Shown one piece after another: positions 53,826-64,000 of a DNA stretch of 64,000 nucleotides. The stretch's first letter is position 1. The number at the start of each line of letters is the position of its first letter. The position numbers and the translations under genes are program-made. The notes below the pieces were generated by a model. The model saw only the letters and a list, made by a program, of their open reading frames with translations, ran no database searches and had not been told where the DNA came from. This DNA comes from Gorsachius magnificus (Eukaryota > Chordata > Aves > Pelecaniformes > Ardeidae): contig CM067082.1 in NCBI GenBank assembly GCA_034008185.1, positions 101,613,311 to 101,677,310 on the forward strand, in the 5' to 3' direction.

Positions 53826-54110
53826 GTCCTTTTTGGCGCCCAACGTGGGGCATGAAGGGTTGAGATAATGACAAATCTGAATGTGTTAAAACGAATTTGT
53901 GATAAGCATTCATTATATTAGTCTAATAGTCACTGGTCGCAATGTTGTTTTATTTGCTCTCAGAGTTGTTGCCTTTGTTCACAGAGTTCTTTTATGTAAC
54001 AACTCACCTGCCCTATGCACTCCCTGTGCTGCTGGTTATCACTTTTCACATTTGTGTACATATTCCATAAATACACACATATATGGCATATTGACCATGA
54101 CCTAGAACAT
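53826..54110 (+). mobile_element. Endogenous retrovirus leader fragment, 3' boundary uncertain
   Basis: The sequence after the primer binding site (GCATGAAGGGTTGAGATAATGAC onward) continues as repeat-like sequence that I associate with this avian element, to about the GGCATATTGACC stretch near 54085-54100. No gag-like reading frame was found. The element is therefore reduced to the LTR and part of its leader; the rest is deleted or never inserted. Confidence 0.55.
53834..53851 (+). other. Retroviral primer binding site, tRNA-Lys type
   Basis: TGGCGCCCAACGTGGGGC, 18 nt, is the standard sequence complementary to the 3' end of tRNA-Lys1,2 used by ERVK and betaretrovirus-like elements. It begins 8 nt after the CA end of the LTR, which is a slightly longer gap than usual. 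No mismatch to the standard site was noted. Confidence 0.9.
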
Positions 54111-56237
54111 ACGCCTTCTACTTGCAGATGTACCAGGATCTCTCAGACATCTGACTTCAGTTGCTTGCTTTTTTTACCACATTTCCCTGTTAGTCAATAG
54201 GAATAAATATCTGTAACTTCTGCTCTCTGCAAGGCCTATCATCCACCTTTGCTATTAATAAAAATGCAGCAACAACAGCAAGAAATTTAAACAAAAACTG
54301 CTGCATAAACTTCCACATAAAAGTGCCACACAGATGACTGGTTACACTTGGAAACAGTTTTCTTAAGTTGCCAGGTAGTAAAACAATCTACAGAAAGGCC
54401 AGTAGATTAACAGGGGTACCACGTATTTGTCTACCTTCTATGCAATTCTGAATAGCGTCACAACTTCTCTCATCATTTTATGGACATGCTGTAGTTTGAC
54501 ACTGTGCTTACAGGATGACGCTGCATCACACTTCAGCAAAATGGTCTCTTGCACACTCTCTCTTTGTATTGCTGTATAAGCCAAAAATGTGCCAGAAATT
54601 TCAGTGAAGCAAAGCATGTTTACCTTCCTGGAAATCCCATTATAGGCTGTTTCTTTCACTGCAGTGCCCTCCAAGCCTCAACCCAAAGTATATACAACCG
54701 TAGTGGCACGTAGCCTCTCTTCGCTCCTCCTTCCTCTTCCCAAACCCCAACCATTTCACAATTACAGTGGATGGTTACTGTTTATCACTGGCTGTCATAA
54801 AAACCCAATTGCTAGACTTCTGCAGAAATGCAAAACTGGCCATAGTGCAACACTGTCTCTGCAGCTGTTAAGGCTTTTTGTTTGCTGGGTATTAATAGGA
54901 GATGAGTTCTGTTCTGCCAGCATTCATGCTGTAATTTGGAAGCAATTCCCTCTCTGGCTCACACCAATTACATATCTGTCTGGCAACATTACGTTGCGAG
55001 TTTGTGATATGCAAAGTGGAAAGGCATACACTTCTCTGGGAAAGATATTGGTCCTTTTCAAGGTGAAAAAGTAGATCACTTAAACACAAACATTAAACAT
55101 CTGTGGTATCTGAAAATGCTGTATTGGTAGGCATTAAGAAATTATCTTTGTTTTTAAAAGTGATAGGGTGCTCTAGATGGTCTTAAACCAGGCTTCCAGC
55201 AAATTCAATAGCAAAATGTATTTTGCCCAAATACTCCCAAAACATAGAAGCGTGCTCCAAAAAGAGAAAACTGTTTTGCATTGTCATTGACCTACCACAC
55301 AAAAAGCATTTTCTTAACCTAGTGGGATTTTAAATGTACCTGAAAAAGTAACCTTAATGACTCAGACTGGGCAATCCACTGAGAATATTGTGAAAGTATA
55401 GCTTAAACGACAGAATCATCTGAAATTGCAGAATTTCAGTTTTATAAAAGTACAAGAAGTGCAGTTAACAAAAAATTGTTTTAATTTCTTGCCATGCTTT
55501 CCTTTGTGTTCTCCCCTCCTGATGCGCTTCTACAAATCTCATAATATTGCTGGTTTCTTCTGCCCACAGCAGCAGTACATGCACGATTTCTGTCTAGTGT
55601 GGTCTTCCAGGTTGATGGTTTTTGCTAGTAACTATCATTACAACTGTGTCTGACAGAAGATTTCTATTGTGATAATCTGCCACACGAAGAAAACAACTTC
55701 CAGCCTTTACTCACTCCTGTCCCAGGTACCAGATTATTGCATGCAAATCACTTTCTAGAGTGATTAGATGTCAGTATTCTGTTAAGTACCTAAATTGCAG
55801 TTTTCTGTATAATGACTACAGGTTACATAGTTAGTGTGTCATATTTCATTTGCTTGTTCATATTCAAAAATGCAGGAAAGAAGGGATAACTAATTGGGGA
55901 ACATTAAGGCTTTTGAACAAAATACTCCCAAACACGTGATATATGCCTCCAGATTCAAAACATAGAAAATTAGTAATAACTCTATTTACTTGACCTCATT
56001 CCTAATGCTTTTTTCATATTAATGGGAGTTTCACTGTTGCACATCAGCCAATCTTTAATACATTTGATTTTTCAAGTTCCTTCATATAGCTCTTTAATAA
56101 AAAAAAGTTCAAAAATGTCTTTTTAAGCTCTCTACGTCAAGTGGCTGGCTAGTCACAGCATAAGGCTAATTTCCTTAAATGTGGTATAAAAATACCCCGT
56201 GGGGAATCCTAAAGTCTAACTGTTGGCAAAAGAAAAA

Positions 56238-56276
56238 CTTTGACTTCTGAAGTTGGACAGGATGATCCCCATGGTC
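56238..56276 (+). mobile_element. Possible CR1 3' relic
   Basis: GAAGTTGGACAGGATGATCCC followed by ATGGTCCCCC resembles the CR1 3' UTR block GGTTGGACTAGATGATC...GGTCCCTTCC. It is too short and diverged to be sure. Confidence 0.3.
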
Positions 56277-59200
56277 CCCCAATAATAAGCCTATTTTACC
56301 TCGCACAATAGCACCACCAAAAATGTTAAACCTTTATAGATTTCAAGAACAGGAACCAAGCCAATCTGCAGGGGTGCCTTAAGTTATTGGGAACTTTAAA
56401 ATCTCTGTGTAAGGCTGATTCTTTATTTGGCCATATTTCCCCTTTATTGTGGCTCCTACCAGCTACGATGGGCCAAACACTACAGTCTATACCGCAACAC
56501 TTTCTGAAGCACTGTGTGGTTGATAAACTGCCAATATTGACTCATGTGGTGAACAGACACCAAGATACAGATAGTTACAGGAAAAGCAAAAGCAGAAATT
56601 AAGACCTGCTTTTACAAGTGAGCTACTCTTGTTTATAGAGAATTAATGCTACAATCAGCAAGACTCCAATCAATAGCAAGTTAAGGGAAGTATAACATAA
56701 AGCATAGAAAAAAAAATTGATACCTTGAAAAGAAATTACTATCTCTTAGCTACCTACCATATGCCTTGACAACCAGTAAATTAAAAGACTACCTGTCTCA
56801 GGAGGTACCTGAGCTACAGATTGACAGAAGCTAAGAATATTCCAGCTAGGAGACTCTAACACTTGCTTACCTTTATACCCTCCTCAAGTCTACACTATTG
56901 GCCATTTTTGGAGACAGGACACCAGGTCAGGTTAACTTTGGACCAGCAAGGCAATTCTTATACCACGTTACCACTGAAGATACCCTTGCCTTCTCCTCCA
57001 AGTTCTCTCAGTTCTGCAGTGAATGCCAAGAAAAATAAAACTGATTTCTTAGGTGCGTTTGATTTTGAAGACCAGTATCTTTCCAATTCCTGCAAATGTC
57101 ACCATATCATGCGCTATGTAACATAAAAGGAAGATGTGATCTCTCTCCAAAAAATAATTCTGAAGGAAGGTGGCTTACACCATCCTCTTTGGATAGAAAA
57201 TATGTGAGGTTTTCAGATACTGTAGTTTTTAACATAACATTTAATCAACTGCAAAGCTGTGTACTTTCATACATAAGTCTCCGCAATGAGCAGGAACCCT
57301 CAAATATGCCTTTAGACATATAAAATTCACATATATCAACATTTTTCACTGCTTTAACTTTCCACTTCAATAGTCAAGTGGCTCTAAGATCTGCATGTGC
57401 TGTTATTTACTACTGCCTACTTCATTTTCTCCTGTTTTAATTTTGGACAGGGCAATGATTTCTCCTTGATGAGTGCACCAGTACATAATCTCAGGGCTGA
57501 GATTCACAACCTAATGATGGCAACATAACAAATTACCAAGAGGCAGCAACTCATCAAGTGTGGGCTGCCCAACTATGGTGTAGTATGACTTTGTTTTAAG
57601 CATCAGTGAAGGATAGTTATGCTAAGTTGCATTTCCTTACAGTAGGGCAAGTGAAGAATGTAAATGCAATCAATTAACAACAGCTACTGTGTCTCAGCTA
57701 ACAGGGGTAACTTATTAAGCAGACATAATTCATTGTGCAGTTGAGCCCTTAATGAAATGTGGCCCCACCTGAAGAGGCTTTCTCCTAAGCATTTCTCACA
57801 TTGCCTCTTTCCTTTCTGCTGTAGATTACGCAGGAAAGCTACCAGCAGCCCAGTCCCACTTCCACCCTTCCTCAATAAAGTGAGGTACCAAAACCTGTTC
57901 AAAACCCAGTTCTGGGATTGTACGTCTCCTCCCCATGCTGCTTTAACAGCTAAAAGAAAGCATGGTCAGTCTCACAGATTAGTAACCTCAGCTTGAAGAA
58001 GCAGCTGCAAATTAGAGTCTGTTTTAAAGTTTAGATCCTGTAACGTATTTCTGCCCCACAGCCAGGATGAATAAAACCAATGTTCTTGTATATTAAACAA
58101 TTTCCCATAAATGTATTTTTCAAAACACAGGGTATAAGCATCCTTTATGTCCTGTAGACGTTTCAGCAGCTCCCTTAATTCTTTAGAACAACATTCTCAA
58201 TTTAACGTAGCACTAGGAGTTACAAACCATCAGCAATGCTTCATACTGCAAAGAGATAACCTGTTTCTAGGACTGTAAAATGTCTGCACGTGGCATCCTT
58301 GCTGATATCAGATGTTTAAGTCATGGATTAATCTAAGTATAACTCATATCCTTTCCAAATCCTTTAGAATTAAGGTAATATTGAAGATTCCCTTGGCTGC
58401 TCTCAAATTCAGTCTTAAACAGATATACCTGACTGTCGTGCAATTTATATACGCTTTTACAAAACTTCTGACTTTTGCCCGGCCTGCTAAGGTAGATCAT
58501 TGGAAACATTGAGTACAATTGAAAAACTGAAATTGCTGCATGCTAGGCTTCTTCACTCTTAACTCCTCCTAAAGGATACATGTAGATCTTTCACCACAGA
58601 TGTTTCCTGTAGATCTCAGTCCAGCCATTTGAGTACCCTATTTCTGTTTTCCAAAGATGACTGCAAATTACATTCACATTAGCACACGGCAACTCTTTGA
58701 AAAGAGGAAGGACTTGAACGGTCAGGTTCACTTTGGCCAGGGATGTGGGACAGCCAAGCCTGGAAATGTTAACTTGCTGTACGAGATACATAGTACTTCG
58801 CAGAAGCAAATTCAGTGTTTCTGTATTTTGATTGCTAAGAGGGTGGAAAAGTTACACTGCATTGCATCAGATGCCCTGGGTAACATATGAATATAATGAG
58901 GAACAATAAATTTGAAATCAGTGTACCTTGCTGCAACTACATATTGTTATACTTTTATCAGCCTAGATGATAATCAGAACTTGACCCTTTTTACCTCTGA
59001 ATCCACCTGAATCTGGTAAAAGCCAGATACACCATAAAGTCTTCCAATTAAAAGTCAGTGTGAATCTTCTTGGAGTGAGATTATGGCCCCGAGTTCCTCT
59101 TTTCCTTAATACCATATTAAAGTTAATGCAGCTCATTACTAATGATACAGTCCAAATAACAGCAAGTGGAATAAAACACTTATTCATAACTGTATAAAAA

Positions 59201-59431
59201 AAAATATGTAAATAAGTTAATGTTCCAAAATTTATTTTCTTTCAGAAACTGTGGTTTTCTACTCCATAAAATGTTTCAGTTCTTCTCAATACATTCAAAG
59301 ATTTTGGTAACATTTTTGGCCTTTCTTAAAGGACATATTGGGCATAAGAACATCTTAAAAACAACTTAGCAGTTCAATTAACTTTCTGCAGTGACTGAAT
59401 TATACTGCACCAGGATTAGAAAAATACTTAC

Positions 59432-59539
59432 GCTCCACAAAGTAAGAGCTGGCATCAATCTTCCAGATAATCTGACCACGGTGAGAGCCATTGACGCCAC
59501 GGTTCTTGTAGTCCAAAAAGTTTTCGGACAAGACCTCAT
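59432..59539 (-). CDS. HECW1: HECW1 (NEDL1) internal coding exon, N-terminal HECW domain, first of two in this window
   Basis: HECW1 is a neuron-enriched HECT-type E3 ubiquitin ligase of the NEDD4 family. Known targets or partners include Dishevelled-1 and misfolded SOD1. Read on the minus strand, this exon is open throughout and encodes peptides such as ENFLDYKNRGVNGSH and IIWKIDASSYFVE, which I recognise from the N-terminal HECW domain, roughly residues 118-153 of the mammalian protein. The paralogue HECW2 has, as I recall it, DPGPYFME where this exon has DASSYFVE, so HECW1 is preferred. The acceptor is a pyrimidine-rich tract ending in TTTATAG just upstream (59540-59550), and the donor is GTAAGT at 59431-59426. 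The exon is 108 nt: two bases finish an Asp codon, then 35 codons, then one base of a Pro codon completed in the next exon. It is phase-symmetric, so skipping it would keep the frame. The preceding exon was not found between here and 64000. Confidence 0.9.
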
Positions 59540-60658
59540 CTATAAACAAAGAAACCAGTCTCATCAAGTGCTTGTTATGACAACATGTGTAGCAGAGATT
59601 CAGGCTAAAAATACACCTCTGACTTGACAGAACATACTAGAGCTGCTAGACAGCTTGGCACCACATGTTAGGAAATTAGGTTTTGCACTCATTTATATTT
59701 TTAAAAAGTGCAGGTGGTCTTAAAAATCACAGCTTTTCCTGAAATGTAATTCTAAAAAAATACATCCCTACAAAATTATCAAAAATTAAGATGTCTAGCT
59801 TAGCATGGATGAACCCCCATCTAATTAAACATAATTATGTAACTGTAAGAGAGAATGGTAGCAAAAATTAATCCCCTTTCTACACCAACTTCCCCTAAAA
59901 AAACCCACAGAAAATAGTTATGTGTAGGCATCTGTACTACCCTCACTCATTTCACAACAGATGTGGTTATTTCTTGCAGCATACAGCAAAGGATATCTAT
60001 TTTTTTTAAGAATCCCACTCACTGGGTGTCTTCACAGCTCTCAGTCTCCAAAACTAAATGACTGACAACAAAACACTGTCCCTTCGCAGTGTTTCAAGAC
60101 ACCTACCAGCTGTCAGACTACCAAGCTGATCTTCAGAGAAGTCAAGGAGTAATATATAAAAAAAATTAATAATCTCTATAAAGTTGCTGAAAACCAAGGC
60201 TGGGGAAGCAAACGCCTTGCACACACAGGGCTGCGTGTAAATAAAAGGCGGGCGGGTAATGAGCCTGAGGAGCGGCCTTTTGGTTCACATGAATAAATTT
60301 TTAGTCTGCTTCCAAGTTTCACTTTAGACTGCTTCAACAAGCTCTTTTCCAGACCAATCTGCAAGCCCTATAACACAGTGTAGATGTAAGCAAATACGTC
60401 CCGGCCTCCAGGCAAAGGCCTGGTTCTTGACCCTCTTTTATCCACTAGCTTAAAAACCAGCCAGCGAGACCGTGCTGCAGCCTCAGGGCTGCGCTTGCCA
60501 ACTTACTAGCTTACGCCAGGCTTTCAAGCAAGAAAAAATGCACATATTGCCACCATACCAGGCCAGCACTTAGGGTTTTGATTGTCACTAAATACAAACA
60601 GCGCAACAAAAATAAAATAGGCACATGAAGACATTTACAGCCTGTCAAGAGGGGAGCA

Positions 60659-60688
60659 GGGCTCACAGGCAGTGGCCTGTGGGAGCCC
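60659..60688. repeat. Imperfect inverted repeat, 12-bp stem, 4-nt loop
   Basis: GGGCTC and ACAGGC (60659-60670) pair with GCCTGT (60675-60680) and GAGCCC (60683-60688), with an AGTG loop and a two-base GG bulge. It lies in the GC-richer patch 60640-60860. It is followed within a few bases by AAAATGGCCGCC, close to a YY1-type site. No function is assigned. Confidence 0.7.
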
Positions 60689-61229
60689 AAAATGGCCGCC
60701 AGTGCAAGCGGCTGAAGCAGTGACCCAGGATGGGCCTGGCCGTGGCCTTATTGCTCTGGCTTCAGAGGGATGAAATGGAGTTCACAGCTGTGCCCTGCCA
60801 AAGCAAAAGGCCATGATCTCTACCTGCAGAGATGAGCCAGCAACCTCCTGGATTTTTCCTCTCAGCAATGAGGACAGTTTTAAATTTAAGAGAGGTCTGT
60901 ACAAATGCACTTTAACCAACTCAACCTTGCTACGGAAACAATCCTGGGTTGGTGCTGAGACTCGGTTCTGAAGACAATTACATTAATTATTAGTCACCCT
61001 AAAAGCTAAGGAAAAATGTGAGCCACTCAATCCAAGATTAAAGTACATCAATTGTAAACACTGTGAAGCACTTGCTTCGTTATCACATCAGTCAACGAGA
61101 AAACAAAGATGATGTCATGCAACTAGGGACACTGTGCCTGAGGACAGATTGACGGTGTGACCAACCGCAGAACAGAGGAGGCAGCCCAAGTGACAAAGCC
61201 AAGAAACTCAAAGGCCAACATATTATTAA

Positions 61230-61244
61230 AATATATATATACAC
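61230..61244. repeat. Short (AT)n tract
   Basis: AATATATATATACAC, a minor AT repeat. Confidence 0.8.
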
Positions 61245-64000
61245 AAATGTAAAATAAAGTAGACTTCTAAATCAAAGGAAACTTCATTTTCAGTGAAAGA
61301 ATAAAGCAGCAAGCAGATGCCAATGTTGTCCCCTTAGTTTTACATGGTTGTCCTCTCAAAGGAGGAAGGTAAGTGGGCTACCAACACTGAACACTTTGGT
61401 GCCATTCTCTTGAGGAATTTACAACAGAAATCCGTTAAAAGAGGTCATTAATGATTGCAATGGATAATTATAAATGGCAATGCTATCTACAGTGCATCTT
61501 CCCTTTGCTGGCTTTTGCTGCTAATTGTCAGTAATTATTTCACTAGCTGTGTTTCATGCTCTGTATTGAAGTGGAAATCTTTCAGCATGTTCACAAAGTA
61601 CATCCCTGCAGTAACCCTTCAACGGTAAAACCCTCCAGTAGGATTTCTGTTCTTCCTCTGTACTTTATTATAGCTGGTTGTGTCTTCTTTTAGATGCCAA
61701 ATATATATTAAAAAAAGGGCAGATAAGTATATACCGTTGCTCTCAGAGCTTTGGCTTACTAATGACTACCTTCAGTAAAGAACCATCCTGGAAACAGATT
61801 ATCCAGAATTACCCACATCGTTCTGTGGAAGTAGGAACACTTACATATACATGAGGAGATGTAAACCTATGAGCGGTCCCTTTTGCTTTGGCAGGGAAAA
61901 CACTTTAAACTTAAAGGTGAGCACATACTGAAACATTGCACTGAGCTGGAGTCTGGGAACCCTGCCTGGCTCCTTGTCCTGACAGGGCACAGAAAGCATC
62001 AGGCATGCTGCTCTCTGGCTTCATCACTCATGATGTTTGTCATATTTAGTCTCTGTAAGCTGCTGGAGAAGCTCCAATGCCTGCCATGTTATTAAGATGT
62101 ATGGGTAATTACTGTTCCTCACGATATATTGTTTATAAAATACCATGCTTGCCTAAGGAGGCTTAGCTGAGCTAGACTGGATGGCCTTGCTTAAGAAATA
62201 GCAGACATTTTAGGTCAGAATTTAGTGGCACAAAAGATCCCACAATCAGATTTAAAATGCTATGTTCATATGTAGTATCTGAGGGGGCCAGCTGGCACTT
62301 CCACTGCATCGGCTGTTGTCTGCTTTCCACAGCTGGCACAAATTCAGCATGAACTCTGCGTCACACAACCTCTCTAATTTCACAGAGATGTCGACATACA
62401 CCCATACCCAAACCAAGTCACATCCCTATTGCGAACTGAGCCAGCAGGCATGACTGCAGAAAGCCCTTTCCTCCTTTTTGTTGGAGACATGCAGGAAGTC
62501 TGGAAAACCAGGCTGAGAAAAAAGACCACTCTCCATATGCACGTCCAAGGTGGAAAACCCCTGAAGGGAAGGGATAAGCAAGCCAGTCTGTGGTTACAGC
62601 TGACAGGTAAGACCATAGGAAAGCTGGAACAAGCTGCTCCCAGCAGTAGCATCTGCGTGCTGCCTCCTGCCGTGGAGGCGAGAGACAAGGGGGTGGCAGG
62701 AAGGACAGCGTCCAGAGCAAAAGGTCAAGTTGCAAAGCACATCAGGGAAGGGATAACACACATGAAGCTAGTCATGCGTGCATGGTTTATGGACAGCAGC
62801 CACTGATGAAACACAGGCTCAGGCAATAGAAAGGATATTTTAATACGAGTTTATGGACCTCTGCAATATGCAGGTCACCCCAAGTAGGAGCGGTAGACAC
62901 TTTAAGGATAAAAACATTTTTGTAAGTAAGGCATACATACAAATGTCATGATTTAGAAATAGAGTATGTGGACCCTTCTCACAGCCAGACGTAAGCCCTG
63001 TTTGTCTCTTTTGCAAAGCCGGGTACTTCCCTCTTTCCAAAGAAACAAAATTTATTTTTAGTCCAGTAGAAATTTGTGTTAGTTGGGATTTTAAGCCAGA
63101 CAAATTTTAGCTCTAGAAAAATATATGCAGGTCCAAAAGGGAAATCTTTCTCTTTTAGTTTTTGAAGGTATGTATTTTTGGAAGGTGAAAGATAAGAAAG
63201 AAATATCCCCTGCCAAGTTAAAAATAGCAGAAGTTGAAACTGGTCAGGAGGTTGGAATGTATGAATACGCCTGATCGACCTGTTTTAGTTGGCAGGTGAT
63301 ACTATTCCAGGCATGCTATTCCCTGAACATGGACATTATGCATGTAGCACACTAACAGAGAAAATTGTGCGTGTGAAATACACAGCTGTATAGTGCACTA
63401 CATGTATGTGCATATGTGTGTACATGTATTTATCAATTTTCATGCCATATGTAAGTGAATAGACAATATGGTCTTAAAGAGTATGTCCAAAGGAAAACAG
63501 ATTTTATTTCATATTTCTACTGACAATCCCTATAACAAAGGAACTGACCTTAAAAACATGTTGCATCTTAATTCCCTAAGGTAAATGGTGAAATGCTTCA
63601 TTTCACCTCTACACAAAATGAAGAGCAGAGTTAATGCTGTTGCCTTTCATGTATTTCAACCAGAAGCTAATGGCTTTTGACATTTTTCCAATGAAGCATT
63701 GTAATGCATCTCCCACCCTCTATTTTTGAAATGAAATTAAACTAGCTCTCTGCTTAGCTGGCAATCCACTGCATAGCCTGGGTTTGGCCCCGCTTGACTA
63801 AAAAGCAAACACTTTGTGATCCCTCTCAGATCTGCAGCTTCATTTCCCTGGATGGTAAACAGCTAACTAATTAAGGAAAGTGTCAAGTGAGGGAGTAATC
63901 GGTACATGCTGCCTTTTGAACATCATCAGCTGGTCCTGGAGCTGGAGACAGGGATGGTGAAGGTATCTAAACCAGGGAGCCAGCAGACATTGCTCTCTGC

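Larger units (their letters stand above)
27112..59431 (-). other. HECW1: HECW1 intron, complete, 32,320 nt, phase 1
   Basis: This is the interval between the two recognised exons, flanked by GT (59431-59430) and AG (27113-27112) on the minus strand. It is mostly AT-rich single-copy sequence in which I recognise no other gene. It holds a 1.6-kb CR1 (40622-42195), a CR1 relic near 48000, a probable LTR remnant (about 50990-51870), an LTR with primer binding site (53252-54110), several short simple repeats, a duplicated AT-rich motif at 34157-34196 and a purine-rich tract at 32160-32580. Plus-strand and minus-strand ORFs of 60-130 codons in it show no codon pattern or homology that I can recognise. 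Unrecognised regulatory elements may be present, but the sequence alone does not show them. Confidence 0.85.
59540..64000 (-). other. HECW1: HECW1 intron, partial, upstream of exon 59432-59539
   Basis: This sequence lies 5' of the first recognised exon and ends in the acceptor AG at 59541-59540. The preceding HECW1 exon should encode the stretch before the Asp-Glu-Val start, ending around DWIGMYLI. I could not find it on the minus strand up to 64000. A moderately GC-rich patch at about 60640-60860 contains a 12-bp imperfect hairpin. A short AT repeat lies at 61230-61244. No gene or clear transposable element was recognised in the rest. Confidence 0.75.

Noticed and set aside
27017..59539. HECW2 as the identity of the exons
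   Set aside because: Residues that differ between the paralogues as I recall them (DASSYFVE and TTPSVTVKN) fit HECW1.
1..64000. CRISPR array, operons, phage or plasmid functions
   Set aside because: No regularly spaced repeats and no bacterial gene density; the sequence is vertebrate intronic DNA.

Overview
The window looks like an intron-dominated piece of a bird genome. The evidence is the repeat content: several CR1 LINE copies with the CR1-type 3' end (octamer-like ATTCTATG on the minus strand), two LTRs of types I recognise from avian genomes, no mammalian Alu, L1 or B elements, and generally AT-rich single-copy sequence. No bacterial, plasmid or phage architecture is present. Almost every open reading frame is a chance ORF or lies inside a repeat.

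The only host gene I can support is HECW1 (NEDL1), a NEDD4-family HECT E3 ubiquitin ligase, on the minus strand. Two adjacent coding exons are visible. The first in transcript order is 59432-59539 (108 nt, phase 1 to 1). The second is 27017-27111 (95 nt, phase 1 to 0). They join in frame across a 32,320-nt intron with consensus splice sites, and encode a continuous part of the N-terminal HECW domain. The HECW1 exons on either side, and the C2, WW and HECT domains, were not found and should lie outside the window. The rest of the window is therefore HECW1 intron: 59540-64000 (upstream), 27112-59431 (complete) and 1-27016 (downstream).

The introns carry these insertions. (1) An avian LTR on the plus strand at about 4406-5326, with a 24-base G run, a TATA-like box and no 3' end. 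(2) Minus-strand CR1 3' fragments at about 9548-9935 and 15999-16366. (3) A longer, fairly well preserved minus-strand CR1 at about 40622-42195, with a reverse-transcriptase reading frame broken by one nonsense codon and carrying FADN in place of the catalytic FADD. (4) Degraded plus-strand CR1 relics near 47953-48092 and perhaps 56238-56276. (5) A probable old LTR remnant at about 50990-51870, containing a 20-bp perfect palindrome. (6) A complete 574-bp LTR at 53252-53825, followed by an 18-nt tRNA-Lys-type primer binding site and a short stretch of retroviral leader.

I saw no clear undescribed system. The points most worth a second look are the candidate cryptic exon on the HECW1 strand (19251-19309), the two poly-G runs, the LTR plus primer binding site antisense to HECW1, the tandem TGATTAATTATCATAA motif, and the pyrimidine-rich tract in the HECW1 transcript sense. 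Family and gene assignments rest on recalled sequence similarity, not on a search.
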